From NCBI GenBank assembly GCA_003156695.1, contig PMHN01000172.1, positions 9,857-18,029 on the forward strand: 8,173 nucleotides of DNA. The letters are read 5' to 3'. This stretch comes from Gammaproteobacteria bacterium. GTDB taxonomy: Bacteria; Pseudomonadota; Gammaproteobacteria; Steroidobacterales; Steroidobacteraceae. Numbering within the stretch: position 1 is the first letter of the stretch; each line of letters begins with the position of its first letter. The notes beneath the pieces are model-generated. The model made no database searches. It had not been told where the DNA came from and was given only the letters and a program-made list of their open reading frames with translations. Below are positions 6,716-8,173 of this stretch, piece by piece. The position numbers and the translations under genes are program-made.

Positions 6716-8113
6716 ATGTTGGGAAAATCCGAGAAGTTGCCAAACGCCGGTGTGAGTGAGCCGATTGAGGGTAAGCTTTCGAACGGCTTTCACAGGTTCT
6801 GGAAGCGACTATCGTCCGGACGCAACGAGCTTCCTCCTTTGCCGGCTTGGGGCCACGCGCAAGAACCGTTGTTGCAGCGCGCTCGTGTTTTTTTCCGTGC
6901 CGAGGAAACCAACGCCTCGCAGGCTCTCGCAGCCAGCAAGATTGAGGAAATCCGGCGCTTCGATGTTGCGGCCATGCAAACAGCCGTGGCCATCTGCAAC
7001 TGTGGCACTAGCGGCTCCGTGCTACTGGCCAGCTATCTTGACGGCCATGACGATGTCATCATGCTTCCCGGACAGCTCAGCACGCCAATTTATCTATTCT
7101 TTGATCACTACCGGTCGTTGTCTTTGCACGACAAGCTGATCGCTTATCCATTCGTAGCGATAGATCTGGATGATCATTCGAAACACTTCTTCCAAGGTGA
7201 ACATCGTATCGCGGCAGCGGATTATCACGCTGCGGTCAACGCGCTCTTCGATGTTTATGGCGATCGACCGCCAGAATTTCTGGAATCTCGTCGGGCGTTC
7301 TTTCTGTTCCTACACATAGTTTACTGCGTGGCGCGCGGTCAGCGGCCCACAAGCCCTCATCCATTGATCGTTTACGCGCAGCACGGCTCGAATGCCCAAT
7401 TGGCGAGGTACCTCGTCGCAGACTTTCCGCAAGCACGCTTCATCCACACGGTGCGTGATCCGATAACAAACTGCGGCCGACTGTTCGAGCATTATCTTAT
7501 ATCTCATGGGTTCCTGGGTCCTGCGCATGTCATCTCACATCTGACTTATGCCGATATGCCGCATGCGAAGATGGAATCGCGCACGCGGGCAATTCGGTTC
7601 GAAGATCTGCATTTGCATCTTGAGGAGACAATGGGCGCAGTAGCCGCTTGGTTGGGTCTACCTTATCGATCCTCGCTACTCGAGAGTACGTTTAACGGCG
7701 TTCAGTGGGTGTGGAGACCGAGGACGGGAACAACAACCTGGTCGGGCGCTCGGCCAGCGCAGGCCATTCGCGATTCTCGAAATGTTTCATTCACAGACCG
7801 ATGTCTGTTGTTCGCAGTGCTTTATGAAGATTTTGTGGCCTGGAATTACCCGTGTCCCAGGATTTTTAAGCACGCGTTCGTTCGCGTTCTCACGAGCATG
7901 GTCGTTTTGCTGATTCCAATGAAAATTGAAATTATTACTGTACGTACGCTGCTTAAGTCGCTTCCGTCGAGGGGCTTTCGCTATACAATCAAGGGGTTAG
8001 TGCGGATTTGCCTTGGTCGCCTGGCAATAGTGTCGCTCTTAGCCGTAGAACTTTACCGACGACTTGCTTTTGGAAAACAAGTGTTGGAACTGCGAACGGG
8101 TGAAAGGGAATGA
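6716..8113 (+). CDS. PAPS-dependent sulfotransferase-family protein
   Basis: The 465-residue product has the sulfotransferase signature pair: the 5'-phosphosulfate loop CNCGTSGSVLLASYLDGH (94-111) and the 3'-phosphate region ARFIHTVRDP (240-249), followed by IRFEDL (293-298) and a helical end. It probably moves sulfate from PAPS to a sugar hydroxyl of the glycan made by this locus. Residues 1-85 match nothing recognised. The end has two hydrophobic stretches (about 388-407 and 427-447) that may hold it at the membrane. The ATG is 9 nt after the glycosyltransferase stop, with only a poor ribosome site; GTG at 6752 is an alternative. By hand count GC is 52/120 over 7081-7200 and 55/120 over 7861-7980, against 116/180 in three lines of the preceding gene, and TTA leucine codons occur late in the gene. 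This suggests a different origin. The acceptor is unknown. Confidence 0.87.
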   Translation: MLGKSEKLPNAGVSEPIEGKLSNGFHRFWKRLSSGRNELPPLPAWGHAQEPLLQRARVFFRAEETNASQALAASKIEEIRRFDVAAMQTAVAICNCGTSGSVLLASYLDGHDDVIMLPGQLSTPIYLFFDHYRSLSLHDKLIAYPFVAIDLDDHSKHFFQGEHRIAAADYHAAVNALFDVYGDRPPEFLESRRAFFLFLHIVYCVARGQRPTSPHPLIVYAQHGSNAQLARYLVADFPQARFIHTVRDPITNCGRLFEHYLISHGFLGPAHVISHLTYADMPHAKMESRTRAIRFEDLHLHLEETMGAVAAWLGLPYRSSLLESTFNGVQWVWRPRTGTTTWSGARPAQAIRDSRNVSFTDRCLLFAVLYEDFVAWNYPCPRIFKHAFVRVLTSMVVLLIPMKIEIITVRTLLKSLPSRGFRYTIKGLVRICLGRLAIVSLLAVELYRRLAFGKQVLELRTGERE

Positions 8114-8173
8114 TCGGCGACGCGGTTGCGCCAGCTGCCAAGGATGACGAACGGGGCAAGCGGTGGCTTTACT
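8110..8173 (+). CDS. start of an unidentified gene (runs off right edge)
   Basis: An ATG at 8110 overlaps the sulfotransferase stop as ATGA and opens 21 codons to the edge, reading MIGDAVAPAAKDDERGKRWLY. AAGGGA directly abuts the ATG, which is too close for a normal ribosome site, so coupled re-initiation would be needed. ATG at 8144, in another frame and reading MTNGASGGFT, is the other possibility. Too little is present to name a family; position suggests another member of the plus-strand polysaccharide operon. Confidence 0.45.
   Translation, partial: MIGDAVAPAAKDDERGKRWLY

Overview
The window is a GC-rich stretch of bacterial DNA holding part of a surface-polysaccharide locus, most likely from a proteobacterium. 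That placement is an inference. It rests on the GC-rich codon use and on the first plus-strand glycosyltransferase, which looks like the family-4 enzymes of proteobacterial exopolysaccharide clusters, including those associated with exosortase. Nothing in the sequence fixes the genus.

The layout is two divergent gene sets that share a short control region at 5296-5476. The minus-strand set, in order of transcription, is: a heparinase II/III-type polysaccharide lyase (5295-3310); a GNAT-type acyltransferase with a GTG start (3183-2128); a small acyl carrier protein (2045-1800); an AMP-forming acyl or aminoacyl ligase (1798-323); and the first 105 codons of a LuxE-type acyl-protein synthetase, which runs off the left edge (316-1). 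The last three are packed tightly, with 1 nt between the carrier protein and the ligase and 6 nt between the ligase and LuxE. They should be co-translated. The plus-strand set is a GT4 glycosyltransferase (5477-6706), a sulfotransferase (6716-8113) and probably the first 21 codons of another gene (8110 to the right edge). The sulfotransferase is clearly poorer in GC than its neighbours.

Read together, the plus strand would build and sulfate a glycan, and the lyase would trim or turn over a uronate-containing polymer. The minus strand also carries an acyl-activation line: the ligase adenylates an acid, the carrier protein holds it as a thioester, the GNAT protein could transfer it, and the LuxE-like enzyme could pass it to a LuxC-like reductase. 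No LuxC-like reductase is in view; it would lie beyond the left edge if it exists. The combination of LuxE-type synthetase, AMP ligase and carrier protein inside a polysaccharide locus is the most unusual thing here. Its substrate and product cannot be read from the sequence.

The region between the divergent operons holds one clear -10 box on each strand. On the minus strand there is also a 9-bp GC-rich hairpin ending 10 nt before the lyase start codon. No RNA genes, insertion sequences, CRISPR arrays or convincing terminators were seen. No gene-free stretch exceeds 300 bases.
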